Part shown: positions 5,517 to 5,703 of the stretch, piece by piece
Layout: each line of letters opens with the position of its first letter
How positions within the stretch are numbered: the first letter of the stretch is position 1
NCBI GenBank assembly: GCA_902492275.1
Contig: CABUKW010000171.1
Span: 1-5,703 of the forward strand
Source of the DNA: an uncultured Peptococcaceae bacterium
Lineage (GTDB): Bacteria; Bacillota; Peptococcia; Peptococcales; Peptococcaceae
Length of the DNA: 5,703 bases
Direction: 5' to 3'
Notes under the pieces: model-generated
Databases searched by the model: none
The model's input: the letters and a program-made list of their open reading frames with translations, nothing else
What the model was told of the DNA's origin: nothing
Position numbers and translations under genes: made by a program

Positions 5517-5703
5517 CAATTCACCACAGCATCAATATCGCTGCCCCTATCCGCAAATTGTATCACCAGATGATTCGGGAGGCACACGATTGGCATGGAA
5601 GAATCCAGCCAGCCCATATTGATACAAGTGTGATCTGGACAATCCGCCTCTAACATCCGTACTTTGTGATTTTCAATCTGCACAATATTCACTCTGCCTT
5701 CAT
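5516..5703 (-). CDS. NusG domain II-containing protein (partial, C-terminal 61 residues)
   Basis: The frame enters from the right edge and ends with TGA at 5516-5518. The visible fragment contains IENHKVRMLEADCPDHTC, then GWLDSSMPIVCLPNHLVI and a tail DIDAVVN. The EADCPDxxC...GW...PIVCLPN pattern, with three conserved cysteines (visible residues 21, 26 and 40), is characteristic of small NusG domain II proteins of Firmicutes. These usually have an N-terminal membrane anchor and about 120-130 residues, so roughly half is missing here. The fold is related to the second domain of some NusG proteins, but these stand-alone proteins are not transcription factors and their role is unknown. Neighbouring the Gx-type membrane protein is a recurrent arrangement, often close to ApbE/flavin-transfer genes. 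An extracytoplasmic, redox-related role is only inference. Confidence 0.88.
   Translation of the reverse strand, partial: EGRVNIVQIENHKVRMLEADCPDHTCINMGWLDSSMPIVCLPNHLVIQFADRGSDIDAVVN

Overview
The window comes from a low-to-mid GC, endospore-forming member of the Bacillota. The clearest sign is a small gene for an SspF-like alpha/beta small acid-soluble spore protein (SASP). Strong AAGGAGG ribosome-binding sites, sigma-A-like promoters, intrinsic terminators with T tracts, a YtoI-type CBS/DRTGG regulator and a NusG domain II / Gx-transporter gene pair all fit. An anaerobic Clostridia or Negativicutes lineage is plausible, but the sequence does not settle it.

Layout. Positions 1-2040 hold three minus-strand genes. 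In transcription order they are a 139-residue protein of unknown function (1621-2040) with its own promoter and a strong terminator, the SASP gene (1363-1539), and a HTH-DRTGG-CBS-CBS-hotdog regulator related to Bacillus YtoI. The regulator has its own promoter, starts at 1267 and runs off the left edge, probably lacking only a few C-terminal residues. The interval 2041-2185 is a divergent intergenic region. From 2186 to 4579 on the plus strand lies one large P-type cation ATPase that most resembles mycobacterial CtpE and related Firmicute pumps. It has no ATG start.

Positions 4580-4997 carry no intact gene. They contain the left end of an IS3-family (IS150-like) insertion sequence with the first codons of its orfA, then about 200 bp of unassigned sequence, then the terminator of the next operon. 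From 4998 to the right edge is a minus-strand operon: the C-terminal part of a NusG domain II protein followed 8 bp later by a Gx-family membrane protein (often annotated heptaprenyl diphosphate synthase component I).

The genes do not form one pathway. They look like ordinary chromosomal housekeeping, ion-transport, sporulation and regulatory genes, plus one decayed mobile-element scar. I found no convincing new multi-gene system. The points most worth a second look are the ATPase leader and start codon, the divergent uncharacterised protein, the IS-end hairpin that may terminate the ATPase transcript, and the very tight transcription signals around the SASP and YtoI-like genes.
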